Shown: positions 21,401 through 32,180, counted from the stretch's first letter. The stretch is 64,000 nucleotides of DNA from Mesorhabditis belari (GCA_958450365.1 CAUEEP010000868.1:248001-312000), one strand, 5' to 3'. The notes: generated by a model not told the origin, from the letters alone. Made by a program: numbers and translations.

Positions 21401-22963
21401 GCGGACTTTTGTGCCTGATGTGAGTAATTTGTAGCCTAAAGATATTGGGTTACAATTGTAAGTTTTAACATGTCTAATAGTAAGCTTTGGACTCACTATG
21501 GTATCCAGATCTCAAAACTGATACTGCAATGGTTTTAGTCAACTGAAGTGAAAGAAATTTAGTCTTATCACCTACGTTGAGACCTACTTTAGTGAGACAG
21601 AGAGTAGAGCTTAAGATATTCTTAACTATAAGAAGTCTACACCTGTAGCTGTCACACCTGGGGCACACAGTGAGTCTACACCTGAGCGCAGTCACACCGA
21701 GCTGAGCTACACCTGTAGCTGCAGCACACCTGAGGCAGCTACACTAGGACACACCTACAGCTACACATCTACAGTCTACACATCTACAGTCTACACCTCT
21801 ACAGTCTACACCTCTACAGTCTACACCTCTACAGTCTACACCTCTACAGTCTACACCTCTACAATATCTTTATAACAATATTCCAAAGTTCAGTTCCTCA
21901 AAGTGGCGCTGGGTCGACAATTTTGTGAGAACCTACTTGCACATCCGAGACGAAAATTAATCCACGAAGGACCATTGGAACTTGTCGGTAAGAGACTGAG
22001 GAAGGAAAATACAAGAAATCTTCAAATGCTTACAACTTGTGAGTTTTCAGAAAACGGACGAACTGTGGATGTTTACGCTTTTTTATTCAACGATATGTTT
22101 TTATTGACAAAGACTAAACGATGCGCGAGTAAGATCAAAGTGGTGAGTGAATACAGTACAACTACAATAAAGTACAATAAAGTACAGTACTACTACAATA
22201 AAGTACAATACAGCTACAATAAAGTACAATAAAGTACGATACAGTACAGTACAACTAGAATAAAGTATAATACAGTACAGTACAATTACAATGAAGTACA
22301 ATACAGTACAGTACAATTACAGTAAATATATCTTTAAAATTCTAGAAAGGAACATCAATTGGAAAAAGTGAGCACTACGTTGTACAGAAACAACCAGTTC
22401 CTCTCGACTCCTGTGTCTTTTGTGATGCTGATTCGAATGAAGCTGCATCATCAAGTTCCCCTTCTATTCCTGATTTCTTTTTATTCCAGATTTAGTGTCC
22501 GCTCTTCGTTATGCTTTTGTGATCATTCATTTGACGAGATATTATCAAGTAAAAGTGATTCGTAAAGAAATGATTAAACAAAACTTTCAGGTGGTTTCCA
22601 TTTGTACTCTGCAGGCTCTGGATAAGCATGACAAGGTAGATTAGTGATTAAATTAGTGAATTGGATTGGATGATTAAATTGGATCAATGAGATGAATCAA
22701 TGAGATGGATCAATGAGATTAAAACGTATACTGGGACACTTTAGGAACGGTGGATCGAGAAATTCCAAGAATCGATTGAGAACTATGAGTCGATTCAATT
22801 AAAGGACATGCTTAAGTGCACTCCATTGTTCTCGTCACTCTCATTGAGGAGGTGAAACTTGACATAGAAAAAGAGTGATACTCAAAATAAATCCCATTTT
22901 CTTCAACCCGAACTTTTTCCATTCAGAAACACTTTTCATTGTCATAAGAGATTCTCGAAATAG
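12499..22963 (+). CDS. Rho guanine-nucleotide exchange factor (DH-PH), 21 exons
   Basis: It activates Rho-type GTPases by GDP release at the membrane or cortex. Exons: 12499-12543, 16287-16364, 18705-18721, 18804-18922, 18962-19056, 19116-19226, 19321-19451, 19523-19599, 19901-20025, 20073-20192, 20847-20942, 20989-21067, 21110-21174, 21369-21419, 21894-21987, 22051-22142, 22346-22454, 22490-22548, 22591-22635, 22745-22851 and 22927-22963. They total 1752 nt (583 aa) with phases agreeing throughout. DH domain, about residues 165-365: MFERTEGILLKRQKYLQAV, RLQLEDLLIAPLQRITRLP and EIFRHTEGVPQRERLEKV. PH domain, about 420-560: RKLIHEGPLEL, VDVYAFLFNDMFLLTKTKR and ERWIEKFQESI. The order suggests a PLEKHG-like RhoGEF (family knowledge; subfamily not certain). 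Intron 19452-19522 has a GC donor. The DH-PH part is secure; the first exon (MDSYNAWRALFIDQW) and the 16287 exon are inferred from splice signals and phase only. Confidence 0.82.
13150..13474. repeat. Foldback element with GGGGGGTAGTCAAAACAGCG termini
   Basis: The arms are 13150-13232 and 13383-13474. The ends GGGGGGTAGTCAAAACAGCG and GCTGTTTTGACTACCCCCC are inverted. Inner AAAGTTAATATTTCAT / ATGAAATATTAACTTT blocks also pair. There is no coding capacity. It lies in the first intron of the RhoGEF model. Confidence 0.8.
13655..13928. repeat. MITE, TATCGTAAATACTGTAA termini (copy 1)
   Basis: About 274 bp with inverted ends (CGTAAATACTGTAACACTAC and TACTACAGTATTTACGG). It is co-linear with the element at 47364-47637, sharing GTCGCGTAGTC, GCGTCTTTGGTATC, TTGTAGCATAAACC and AAAGCTAGACTA in order. 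Two independent copies establish a family. Confidence 0.82.
14100..14640 (+). mobile_element. Mariner-type transposon remnant
   Basis: A decayed transposase N-terminus is readable in pieces. VGKTVAIKWLKRFNDGDFEL and ENKPCSGRPLVLDESDLQAA form the second helix-turn-helix of mariner transposases. Frameshifts and a TGA after AALDVLDWTASCLIL end it, and no catalytic domain is present. It lies in the first RhoGEF intron. A second fragment of the same family lies inverted at 17913-18160. Confidence 0.7.
15660..16175. mobile_element. Non-autonomous mariner-like element with internal hairpin
   Basis: 516 bp with TA on both sides (15658-15659, 16176-16177). Its terminal inverted repeats begin TTGGGTTGGTGAATTGAAAA and differ by one base over about 26. 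Inside, 15868-15950 and 16050-16125 are near-perfect inverted copies (TTCAAAAGAAACCCATTTTG and its complement). There is no transposase; it was probably mobilised by a mariner enzyme. It ends about 110 bp before a RhoGEF exon. Confidence 0.85.
16466..17773 (-). mobile_element. Tc1/mariner-superfamily transposon, full length but decayed
   Basis: 1308 bp. The terminal inverted repeats begin CAGGGTTGGGCAAAATTAC, and TA duplications lie at 16464-16465 and 17774-17775. A minus-strand transposase fills most of it. The N-terminal DNA-binding part is open (17140-17622). The catalytic part is readable only across frame changes: DEKIFTVEAV holds the first Asp, and the rest decays towards 16599. It sits in the RhoGEF intron 16365-18704, antisense to that gene. 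It is inactive as read, but both ends are intact enough to be cut by a related enzyme. Confidence 0.88.
17140..17622 (-). pseudogene. Transposase N-terminal part (Tc1-like), frame-broken
   Basis: This 160-codon frame opens with MTKLHQHRKATKDIVKVLEI. It shows two helix-turn-helix-like segments (SRRTVQNTVKLFKQLG, and RNPRRSMNKIATELGIN) linked by the basic RIDRGRKRTTTSKR stretch typical of Tc1-like transposases. It then shifts frame just before the DEKIFTVE catalytic segment. It belongs to the element 16466-17773 and should not be annotated as a host gene. Confidence 0.75.
17913..18160 (-). mobile_element. Second mariner fragment, inverted to the first
   Basis: On the minus strand it resembles the 14.1-14.6 kb fragment: KWLKRFNDGDFELENKP and LVLDESDLQAALDV can be read in changing frames. 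Only the helix-turn-helix end is left. Confidence 0.6.
18523..18612 (+). repeat. Minisatellite, GTCATTCAAAT unit
   Basis: About eight tandem copies of an 11-bp unit (GTCATTCAAAT or GTCATTCAAA). It is intronic in the RhoGEF gene. Confidence 0.85.
19615..19890 (+). repeat. Intronic minisatellite, TTCTAGGCTTTCCA unit
   Basis: About 19 tandem units of 14-15 bp (CATTCTAGGCTTTC variants) fill almost the whole RhoGEF intron 19600-19900. Confidence 0.88.
20200..20830 (-). mobile_element. Tc-like transposase fragment in RhoGEF intron
   Basis: A minus-strand frame (20272-20550) reads GSFGRKRSVITAEKVREKIR followed by RNPSLAALVCDFR. This is the linker and second helix-turn-helix of Tc1/Tc3-type transposases; further fragments run to about 20200. 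It lies wholly in intron 20193-20846 between two DH-domain exons. No terminal repeats were found, so the limits are approximate. Confidence 0.6.
21230..21335 (+). repeat. AGATAAGATAGAAA tandem repeat
   Basis: Six or so purine-rich units of 13-14 bp in the RhoGEF intron 21175-21368. Confidence 0.7.
21700..21870 (+). repeat. Intronic minisatellite, CTACACCTCTACAGT unit
   Basis: A 15-bp unit in at least six near-perfect tandem copies (about 21768-21866), preceded by degenerate CTACACCTGTAGCTG units. It is within intron 21420-21893 of the RhoGEF gene. Confidence 0.85.
22155..22325 (+). repeat. Intronic AATAAAGTACAGTAC repeats
   Basis: Tandem units mixing ACAATAAAGTACAAT and ACAGTACAGTACAA fill intron 22143-22345. 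They contain several AATAAA strings that could mimic poly(A) signals. Confidence 0.8.
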
Positions 22964-23310
22964 TGAGTTCTTCTCTATTTTATAATAGATTCAAAGATTT
23001 TTGTACTTATTTTCTGATTTTTTTACTTATTTTCTGATTTTTGTACTTATTTTCTGATTTTTTTACACCCCAATCGGTTTTGCACAAATTCTATTACGAT
23101 TTTGGCTTGCTAAAGTGAAATTTGGAAAGGTTTCAAAAGAAAAGAATTTTCAGATGTTCGAGCTCTCGACTTATTCGCAAAGATCAACGAGAAATGTCAA
23201 ATGATGAAAAAAAGAAAGAAATAAATGAATGTTGTGAAAAGATTTGAGGCTATTTTTTGTGTTAAATTAAATGTATGTGTTAAATGTGTCTTGTAAAGTT
23301 TATGTGCAAG

Positions 23311-23316
23311 AATAAA
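23311..23316 (+). terminator. Poly(A) signal candidate of the RhoGEF gene
   Basis: AATAAA about 350 nt after the predicted stop at 22961-22963. It is the first good hexamer outside coding sequence. Confidence 0.4.
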
Positions 23317-23399
23317 GTTACATAAAAGAAAGTTTAGAATTTAGCTTTAGAACTTTAGCTTAAGCTCTACAAACTCAGCTTACCAACCCTTGTAGAAAC

Positions 23400-24640
23400 G
23401 CACAGAATGGATATTGTAGAGCTTTTAGTGGTTTTGAAGGTTGTGGTGTTGAAGCGGTTCGAAAAAAGCAATTCTTGTACTGTAAAACCTTCGTTTGATG
23501 ATTCATATGTAGTAGACATGGTTTTTTTGGCAAAATCTGACCGTAGCGGATCGAATCGGGCTATCCGATCATACATTGTCCGTACATTGTCCGATCCGAC
23601 CGAGCGAAAATGGGACCTCCATACTTTTTGCACTTCAAGCGCACATGATTGCCTTCTTTGACGTAAAATTTGCGAACTTTCGCTTCACCACTCATCTAGA
23701 AAAAATGAAATTAAAACTGTTGTAGGTTAAAAAGAAAAGCAAATGAACAATGGATTAGAAGTGACAAGCAAGATACAAATGTTTTTGTCGCTTGTACGGG
23801 CAAATATCGTGCAGTAGTAATTTGTGTGCTTGGTTGCAAAATAGAAAACACGGCTTTCGTTAAAAGAAAGTAGCGCAAAATAGAAAGCAGAGCTTGCTTG
23901 TAAATTGCAGATGTAAAATGTTAATTTAATCTGGAAGTCCGATTGATCGGATCGGATAGGATCGGGCTAACCTCGGCCGGTCAGACCTATCGGATCAGAT
24001 CGGTCCTGATCCGATCCGATAACCACGTCTAATATGCAGAACAGTGAAAAGAAGTCATATTTATTTACGCAAATTAGTGCCGCATTTTTTATACCATCCT
24101 CCGCAACTATTCTTTCCGCAATTTAAATTGTATTTTAGTCGAATTGATAAATTTAGTGTTGGAGTTAGGAGATTCACGATAGCAATTTCAAATGTTAAAA
24201 GCTATTGCCTTCATTCCCGCTTAGGATCTGCATTCAACTTGGGGTTGCCTCGAGGATTGATTAGACAAACGATTCGAGCCTGTGATTCAATGGTTTGAAC
24301 AGATTGGAGAAAAGACTAGAATATCAAAAAGCACCAACTTTTCCTCCGCAAAGTTTCCTTTTTGAAAGAACCCTGAATGGAGACCAACAAACCAACAATT
24401 GCCTCGAGGGCACATTTCGGACCATCCAAACACGTTGAAATTTTTGGAAAACAAACCTTTATTACCAGGTTCACATTGACATTAAGATTGGTGAACACCG
24501 CGAACGAGGTGTCACCACAGCAACTCAAAGAAGATCGAATGATGTCGAAAAATTCGTATTTAATAGTTTTGGGCGAAATGTCGCTAGGAGAAATGGGTTA
24601 GGCGAAATGGGTTATGCGAAATGTCCGGGTTCCGAATTCA
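23400..24640. other. Spacer with GATCCG-rich palindromes and short fragments
   Basis: No complete gene is seen. A minus-strand segment at 23562-23695 reads MSGEAKVRKFYVKEGNHVRL and then KCKKYGGPIFARSDR before a stop; it could be a stray exon or a repeat fragment. The 23935-24020 stretch is packed with GATCGGATCGGA / CCGATCCGAT inverted motifs. GGCGAAATG units recur at 24565-24625. Confidence 0.35.
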
Positions 24641-25560
24641 TGTGCTAACCAAAAAGGGCTTCTGTGAGATATCAAGTTTATAAAACTAGTTTTCAATTCA
24701 AGTGTAGTTGAATTTAGAAAATTTCAAGTTTGTAATTTTATGGAAAAAGCATGTAAATGCACTTTTGCTAGGCTACTTTAAAAAAAACACGAAAAATACT
24801 GCTTTATGCGCCAAATTTGGTCATCGAATGTCTTCTTACATAAAGTGATTCACTTTTTATCAGCCTCGATTCGCACGTCACCTAGTTCCAATTCAACGGG
24901 TTTACTAGAAAACTGAAATCATTCCTTTATTTGAAATCTATTTTTGCATGTTTGTAAAGCAACATTCTAAAGCTATCGAATTCTACATTTTTTATCTGTA
25001 TACTTGAATCTTTGGGCAAAAAACGGATCCGAAGCGAATCGATATGAAAAACTTTTCTGGACGCTTCCTAGACGAACAAGCAACCGATAGAGACAAAAAA
25101 TCGAAACAAAAAGATATTCAATTGAGCACTTGAATAGTCTTTGACAAATTCTTTATAAATCAGAGAAATCCACGAAAAAAGTCATTTTCACTTTTTCATT
25201 TTGCGTCAGATGTTATTTTAACCGGAAAAAGTTCTTGTCAATTTTGATCTTGCTACACTTTTCAAGTCAAAGCATCATTTAGAATATCAGAAACATTGGC
25301 ATCAATTCCAAGCGCGCCTAAAACCTAAACCTAATGATGGCGATTTAGCATTAGATCCTCAGTGCAAAAAAAACCCCTCCCAACTGCTATGGCACCTTGA
25401 GTTTTAAAAACGGACATTTTTCGTTACTAACTTGCCTTAAAAATAACTTTTATCACCTCTTGAATTATCCCAGGAAAAATGGTTTTTGGTGAAAAAAGTG
25501 CTCCCCCCCCAAAGCTCGTAGCATTTGTTCTCAGTTCTTTTTTGCAAATTAAGCTAACTT

Positions 25561-25571
25561 TTTCTTTTCAG
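25561..25571 (+). promoter_or_regulatory. Candidate spliced-leader acceptor before CPEB
   Basis: TTTTTCTTTTCAG ends at 25571, 28 nt before the ATG at 25600. No donor with an upstream exon was recognised. This suits a trans-splice site or the end of a 5'-UTR intron. Confidence 0.5.
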
Positions 25572-25599
25572 GTTACTAATCACGGATTAACGAGTAACA

Positions 25600-27491
25600 A
25601 TGGAGAATGGGAACTACCGAGGTCAGGATGGGACCGATCACCTTGCTGAGTTGAGCGATATCACGCAAACTTTCCACAACCTAACTTCGAGAGAAACGGT
25701 GCCCGGCTACGCAAATTTGCAATCCAATGAGCCGCCAAAGAATCAGCCATTCGCCGCAGAGCAACTTGTCAACGTGTTTTCAAATTTTCGAGGCATTGAG
25801 CAACCACGAAATCAGCCACTTACGGCGGCACAACTCACAAGCGCATTTCATCAACAACAAGTTGCAATGGAGTTTTATCGAACGTGTCAGATGGAGTTAC
25901 TGACGAAGACTCATGTAAGTTTTTTTACACATTCTATTGCAGGCATTAAAAAACTTTATTTTACTACTTTTAATTTTAGTTGAAAGAATTGGAAGAAAGA
26001 GCTGGAGCCGCGGCTTTGATGATGCAACCCGCAACAGCACCTGCTTCGTGGAATGGGCAAATCATGCCTCGAGTTCATCACAATCCGGTCTACTCTTGCA
26101 AGCTATTCATTGGTGGAAGTGAGTTTTTTCTTTCCTTTTTGGCAAATAACATTTATTTTAGTTCCATATGATGTCTCGGAGCGACTTCTTTACGATGCTT
26201 TTGCACCTTATGGACGCTGCCGAATAGAATGGCCAGGTCGAGGGCGAATCCGTGGAGTTTTGCAGCGTGGAAAAGTAAGTTTTTTTAGCGATGATCTGCA
26301 GATTAAATTTTGTGAGTGTCAATGTATCTTTATTTAGACTGTTGGCTATATTTATGTGGTCTTTGATGAAGAAAAATCTGCGAAGCAACTATTGAAAGAT
26401 TGTAAACAATTCAACATGGACACACAGGATTTGTATTTCACATTGAATATTCCATCGGCTAGTGGAGGCAACACTCGACAGGTTTTTTGATTGCTTTGCA
26501 TAATGGTGACGTTTGGTTTAGGTGCAAGTCATACCGTGGGTTGTTTCGGACGCCAATTATGTGCACGATCCAACAGGAAAGCTGGACCCGAAAAAAACGA
26601 TCTTTGTTGGAGGACTGCACGGAATGCTCACCGCCGAAGCTTTGTTCACGATCATGAATCAAACATTCGGAGATGTGATTTACGTTGGAATTGACACCGA
26701 CAAATACAAGTACCCAATAGGTACCTATTTAGCTTTGTCTCTTTCATGAAAAACTATTTAGGAAGTGGTCGAGTCACGTTCTCATCATACATGGCATTCT
26801 TCCAAGCTGTCGGCTCGGCTCACCTTGCTATTCGAACCAACAAATTTCTGAAGCGCATTCAAATTGATCCATTTCTCGAAGAAGCTCTTTGCATGGTAGC
26901 AGTTTGTCAAGAGTGGAAATAATTGATATCGTTTTAGATGTGCAAGAAGGCCAATGGCCAAGTTTTTTGTACCCGTCGTCAATGCTTTTCTTATTTCTGC
27001 CTTGTTTGCTGGCAGGTGAGGACTTTTATTTCATTATAGGATCAATTTTATTTTAGCTCCGTCACAATCTTTGCGGTCAGATGGCTGATCACAAAGCGCT
27101 GACAAGACATACTCCACGGGAGGCGACACCATTTGACACTATGCGTTGGCTGAATGGAGAACAAATGACCATCGCAATGCAAGGAATGGCCCGACCATTT
27201 GAAATCCCACAGAGGTAAGCAGTAAAACACCTAACTTTGATACATTTCACTTTTAGAAATATCTTTGGACACGCTTTGGGTTTTGGGACCGCTCCATCGC
27301 TGGCAGCTGGAATGGGCGGTGTTGATCTACAGCCATACGTGATGAACCTGCAGACGCAAACACCTCCACCAATCGTCACTGCAAAGCAGCTGTTCACTTT
27401 CCCCGGGTCAATGAGCACTCCTTCAACGCCCTTATGCAATACGAATGGAACTGAAACCTTTTCTTTCCCACCTCCTCCCCGTTTTGCTTAG
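25600..27491 (+). CDS. CPEB-family RNA-binding protein
   Basis: It binds 3'-UTR elements of mRNAs and controls poly(A) tail length and translation, chiefly in germ cells (family knowledge). Nine exons: 25600-25914, 25980-26118, 26162-26274, 26338-26481, 26522-26720, 26762-26895, 26938-27015, 27057-27214 and 27257-27491; 504 aa with consistent phases. A Gln/Asn-containing N-terminal region is followed by RRM1 ([32 protein letters not shown]) and RRM2 ([34 protein letters not shown]). The C-terminal zinc-binding module is [18 protein letters not shown] and then [13 protein letters not shown]. The tail is Pro/Thr-rich. Nematodes have several paralogues and I cannot tell which one this is. All introns are about 40-65 nt and end in TTTAG or TTTTAG. 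Confidence 0.93.
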
Positions 27492-27742
27492 TCTACTAAA
27501 GTAACACCCCGTATTGCATATATTTAAAACCAGGTTTCATAACGTTACCCTAATGCTCGATTGTCTTTTGGAAAGGAAGGTTCTTGTATAACAATGTTTT
27601 GCCCCTTTTTTGTTTGTTAATGTACTTTTGAGGTCTCGCTAAGTATTTATTGGTTGTTTCTTACCATAGATTGTTTGTTTTCAAATATTTTTGAAATATA
27701 TAGTGAAATATATTGTTGTTGTTTTGTTGTTTAACTTTATCT

Positions 27743-27748
27743 AATAAA
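27743..27748 (+). terminator. Poly(A) signal of CPEB gene
   Basis: AATAAA 252 nt after the stop and about 250 nt before the start of the eIF3c gene. Confidence 0.55.
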
Positions 27749-27988
27749 TCTGTTATGTTTGAATTGCTTTCAATTTTTAAATATTTGGTGATTGACCGCA
27801 AATGCTTTTAATTATGTGTCTTAAAATGGTATCTTAGTCGACGGAATGTGAAATGTTGGGAAAGCCACCGTAACTTGTCCTTTGTCCGTTCTTCTCTTTG
27901 CCTTTTGGATGCCTTTTCGTCATTTTTAAAAAGACTGCTATTTTGCCTGGTTTTGACTACTGTTTTTTTCTCGTTAAGCCACTTCTAA

Positions 27989-27997
27989 AACTTTTAG
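27989..27997 (+). promoter_or_regulatory. Candidate spliced-leader acceptor before eIF3c
   Basis: ACTTTTAG ends three bases before the ATG at 28001 (AAG, then ATG). Such a short leader is best explained by trans-splicing. Confidence 0.6.
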
Positions 27998-28000
27998 AAG

Positions 28001-31000
28001 ATGTCTCGCTTCTTTCGAGGTGCTATGGACAGTGATTCGGGCTCTGGGTCCGAATCATCGGGTTCAGAAGACGAGGTTCAACAACCAGTTCAAAAGAAAG
28101 TTCCAGTGTAAGTAGTCTTTTATTTTTTAACACCCTAATTGAGCATTTATTTGGACATTTTTATACTTCACCTATTTAGTGGTCGTGACTTCGCCTACCC
28201 AAGTGATGATGAAGTAGAAGAACGACGTGTTGTAAGAGCTCACAAAGATCGCAAATACGACGAGCTCAAAGGATTGATCAAGAAGACGAAGAATGCAAAG
28301 AATGTCAAAGATTTTTCGAAGCTCTATGAACGTAAGGAATGTTTCGGGGGCTATTCATAACAGGATATTCTAGTCTTCGAAGAACTTTGCAAAGCTTTTG
28401 ATAAAGCAAAGCCGATTCTCCGTCGTCAAAGCCTTCCCATTCCACGTTTTTACCTGCGCTACTTGGCCGAATTGGAGGATTTTGTGGAAAACACTTGGAA
28501 AGACAAAGAAGCAAAACAAGTAAGATTCTGATAGATTTATATGAAGCTAATATATTTCAGGCTCTTTCTAAGCCAAATTCAAACGGACTTACTCGTTTAC
28601 ATCAACGGGTACGCAAACACGCTGATGCCAATGTGGTTGCTGGAATGGATCTTGTGCTGGAGCTCAAAAACTATCGTGAAAATCCAGACCCACTTGGTTA
28701 CGAAAGCCCGGAAGAGGAAGTGAGCGCTGAAGCTGAAGACGAAAAGGATAAAAGCGATGATGTCAGTTACCTTTCCTCTAACATTTCAATGAATAACTTT
28801 AGGAATTTGCTGGACGCGCTCCTGCTCCAGCTGCAGTTGAAGAAGAAGTTCGAACTTAAACTTTTTAGTCAATAAACAGTATTATAGTTCGACTCCGATG
28901 CGTGGTCAACTGATACTGAAACATCGACTTCTGAGTCGGAGATTGATTTCTCAGAACAGAAAATGGAGGAGCTTCGTAAATACTTTTTGAAGTTTGTAGT
29001 TTAACACTAATATCTACTAAAACTATTTTTAGAAAAGAATTCCAAGATTCAAAAAGCAAGAAGGATGACAAGCCTGGAAAAAGCAGATCTCATAAGGTAA
29101 GTTGGAAGCTTCAAGCCATTAAAGTCTATGCCTTATGTAATAATAAGATGTGCTTTTTAGGCAAAGATCATCAAAATTGTTTCTGAAGATGAAGACGAGG
29201 AAGGCTGGACTGAAGTTGGAAAGAAAGAGGAAGACATCGGTGTTCTCTTTCCGCCAAAAACAGAGATCACGCTCGAGGTTTTTTGCTTAAATTTAGTCAG
29301 TTAAATCAAACATGGTTATAGGCACTTGTTGAAAAGTTCAACGAGAAAATGGCTGTTCGTGGACGAAAAACTACGAACCGCAAGAATTATGTTCGAATTC
29401 TTCAAGAACTCTACAATATTGCTCAAGAGGTTAAAAAACTTTCAGTGTGATTTTTCAAAATATTTATTCAGAAAAAATTCGGAAGTGGTATCTTGGTGAA
29501 GATTCTCTTCAACATTGTCTCGGCACTGTTCGAACTTACCCCAAGTGTGAGCGATTGTATGGATTTCTCAACCTGGAATAAGTATATTTTAATCTCAAAA
29601 AAATTAGAAGGAACCTTTTAGGGCTTTGATTGCCATTAACAGCTTGGTTGACCTTTTGATAGATTCGAATGTCCACTTGTCAATTCGAATCACCGAAGAG
29701 GATGAGAATGTCTCGGTATTTTGGAGTTTCAAAGTCTCGTGCTATACCTTCCATTTAGGATCCTGAAAAACCATACAAAGTCAATGGTTCCGTTTTGATG
29801 TCGGTCCAACGCCTCGATACAGAGCTGACAAAGATTCTTCAGAACGCTGATTGCCATTCAACCGACTACATAGAGAAGTTGATATTTTTACCGCATTGAA
29901 CTTCCTCATCTTTGGTTCAGGCTGAAAGGCGAAAAGGATATCTGCTCTCTTATTGAAAAGATTCAAAAGTTTATCGATGAACGCATAGAGATCGGTCTCT
30001 TTGAAAACGACGAAGTTTGCAAGATCTACATGTTACGGATTGAGCATATGTACTACAAGGTATACATTGATTTTTATGAAAATATCAGGTGTTTTAGTAT
30101 GAGGACACGTTTGAGCAAGAAGATGGTTTGACTGCTTCTCAACTGATGGAACGCCTTTGCAAGCGCATCTACGCGGTTCGTAATATTTTAGTCGAGTTGT
30201 TGTCTAATAAATTATTGCTTGATTACACTTATTGTTGTTCTAGAATGACGAAAAGTGGGAGGTAAAATTTTTTGGGCATGTCTGAAAATTTTCTGGATCA
30301 AATCTTTTTTTGTTCTTTGACTATTAAGATTTTTTAGTTGGATGATGAGAAGAGGCTTCGGCAACGCGCTATGCTTTGTCATGTGTACTTTTTGGCACTT
30401 CATGATGAGTGGCACAAGGTCCGTTATAGTTTAATTGCTATTCTATCAAAAGATTTAGGCTCGAGACTTGATGTTAATGAGTCATCTGCAAGCCATTGTT
30501 GACCACTCTGATGTGTCGACTCAAATTCTGTACAATAGGACTATTTGCCAATTGGGCCTCTGCGCCTTCCGCCATGGTCACATTAAGGTAAACTGAAACA
30601 TGTTTTAAAACGAACTATAAAGCGCGCAAAACAATACCCGTCTGCAAACCTTAAAGGCAACATGTCCTTAGGGTTATTCAAACGGGAAAAAATAACGGAC
30701 TCGCGGAATAGGCTTGTTTTCTCTTTCATGAAATCATGCCCTGGAAGAGTTCCTACATAATATTAAATTAACATGGAAATTGAAGTTCACAGTTATTAAT
30801 AAAATCGTTTTAGGAAGCTCATCAAGGACTTTCGGAAATTCAAAATACACAGCGTTCTAAGGAGTTGCTTGCACAGGGAATTGCCATGCGTCAATATGAG
30901 CGAACTCAAGAACAGGTAGCCTAAGCTTTGTTTTAAAAAAATTTGTCTGTTTAGGAAAAGCTAGAGCGCAGCCGTCAAGTGCCATATCATATGCACATCA

Positions 31001-32180
31001 ATATCGAGTTGATGGAATGCGTCTATGTTTGTACTAAATAGTCTATCCAATACATATTTTTTTAGTTGATTTGCTCAATGCTTCTGGAAATTCCACACAT
31101 GGCTTCGCATGAGTTTGAATTGCGCAAGAGATTGCTTTCACGGTCTTTTCATTACCAGTTGAAACAAAATGAAAAGGTTGGTGATGATAAATAGTGTTTT
31201 TTAAAATCGAGTGTCAATTTAGTCATCCCTGGTTGGACCTCCGGAAAACACGAGAGAACACGTGGTTGCCGCTTCTCGTGCAATGTTGGCCGGTGACTGG
31301 AAGAAATGCCGTGACTACATTGTCAACGACAAAATGAATGCAAAGGTGATTGGTACACTGACATTCTTCAATCTATCTTGATAGTTTAGGTCTGGAATCT
31401 TTTCCGAAATGCGGATGTTGTGAAGAATATGGTGGTTGGAAGAATTCAAGAAGAATCATTGCGCACCTACTTGTTGATGTATTCAACGGTTTACACTACT
31501 GTTTCTTTGAAGAAATTGGCTGCACTATTTGAGCTCGATGAAAGACAAGTTCACGCCATCATAAGGTATGATAAAATAATCTTGGCAATTAAAAAAGTTT
31601 TTAGCAAAATGATTATTGCTGAAGAATTGGCGGCGACCTTAGACGAGCCGACCGGGTGCGTGATGATGCATCGAGTGGAACCGAGGTAAATTCTTTTATC
31701 GATCTATCAAGCTTACAAATTGCGTTTTAGCCGTCTACAACTGTTAGCTCTCCATTTGACCGACAAGTTACATCAATTGGCTGAACAAAATGAACAAGTA
31801 AACTTCTCAAACACTCCCCAATTAGCATATTCTGTAGGTTATGGAACCACGTGGACCTGGCGGTCGCGGTTATGCTGGGCCCGGTGCCTGGTTTGCCGGC
31901 CGGGGAGGAGGCGATCGTGGTGATGATAAGAAAAAGATGCAGACATTTCAGGTAATTTTGAGGTTTTTTGTTTGCCGCGAGCAAAAACAAATAGCGAAGC
32001 TAAAATTAGATTCTATGCATACATTATATTCTTTGAATTTAGCCCGGACGAGGCGGAGAGCAGCGTGGCAAGGGTGGAGCCGGTGTGTGGGGAAGTGGAG
32101 TTGGCGGCGGTGCTGGAGCGACTGGGCAACGTCGACGCGCTGGAGGACAAAATGACTCGAACGCAAGAAAAGGCTTCTAA
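28001..32180 (+). CDS. eif-3.C: Eukaryotic translation initiation factor 3 subunit C
   Basis: A core, PCI-containing subunit of eIF3, which brings mRNA and the ternary complex to the 40S ribosome in the cytoplasm. About 20 exons with introns mostly 40-70 nt. The N-terminus is [19 protein letters not shown], followed by an acidic stretch and [20 protein letters not shown], as in eIF3c orthologues. The N-terminal helical part includes [20 protein letters not shown]. The PCI region near the C-terminus includes [20 protein letters not shown] and [20 protein letters not shown]. The end is Gly/Arg-rich ([20 protein letters not shown]) and stops with NARKGF. The exon from 31837 uses a TCTGTAG acceptor. 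It follows the CPEB gene by 510 bp on the same strand, compatible with co-transcription. Confidence 0.94.

Noticed and set aside
24316..24601. Overlapping 70- and 74-codon frames on opposite strands
   Set aside because: No splice sites in phase, no family recognised, and neither strand extends; left as spacer.
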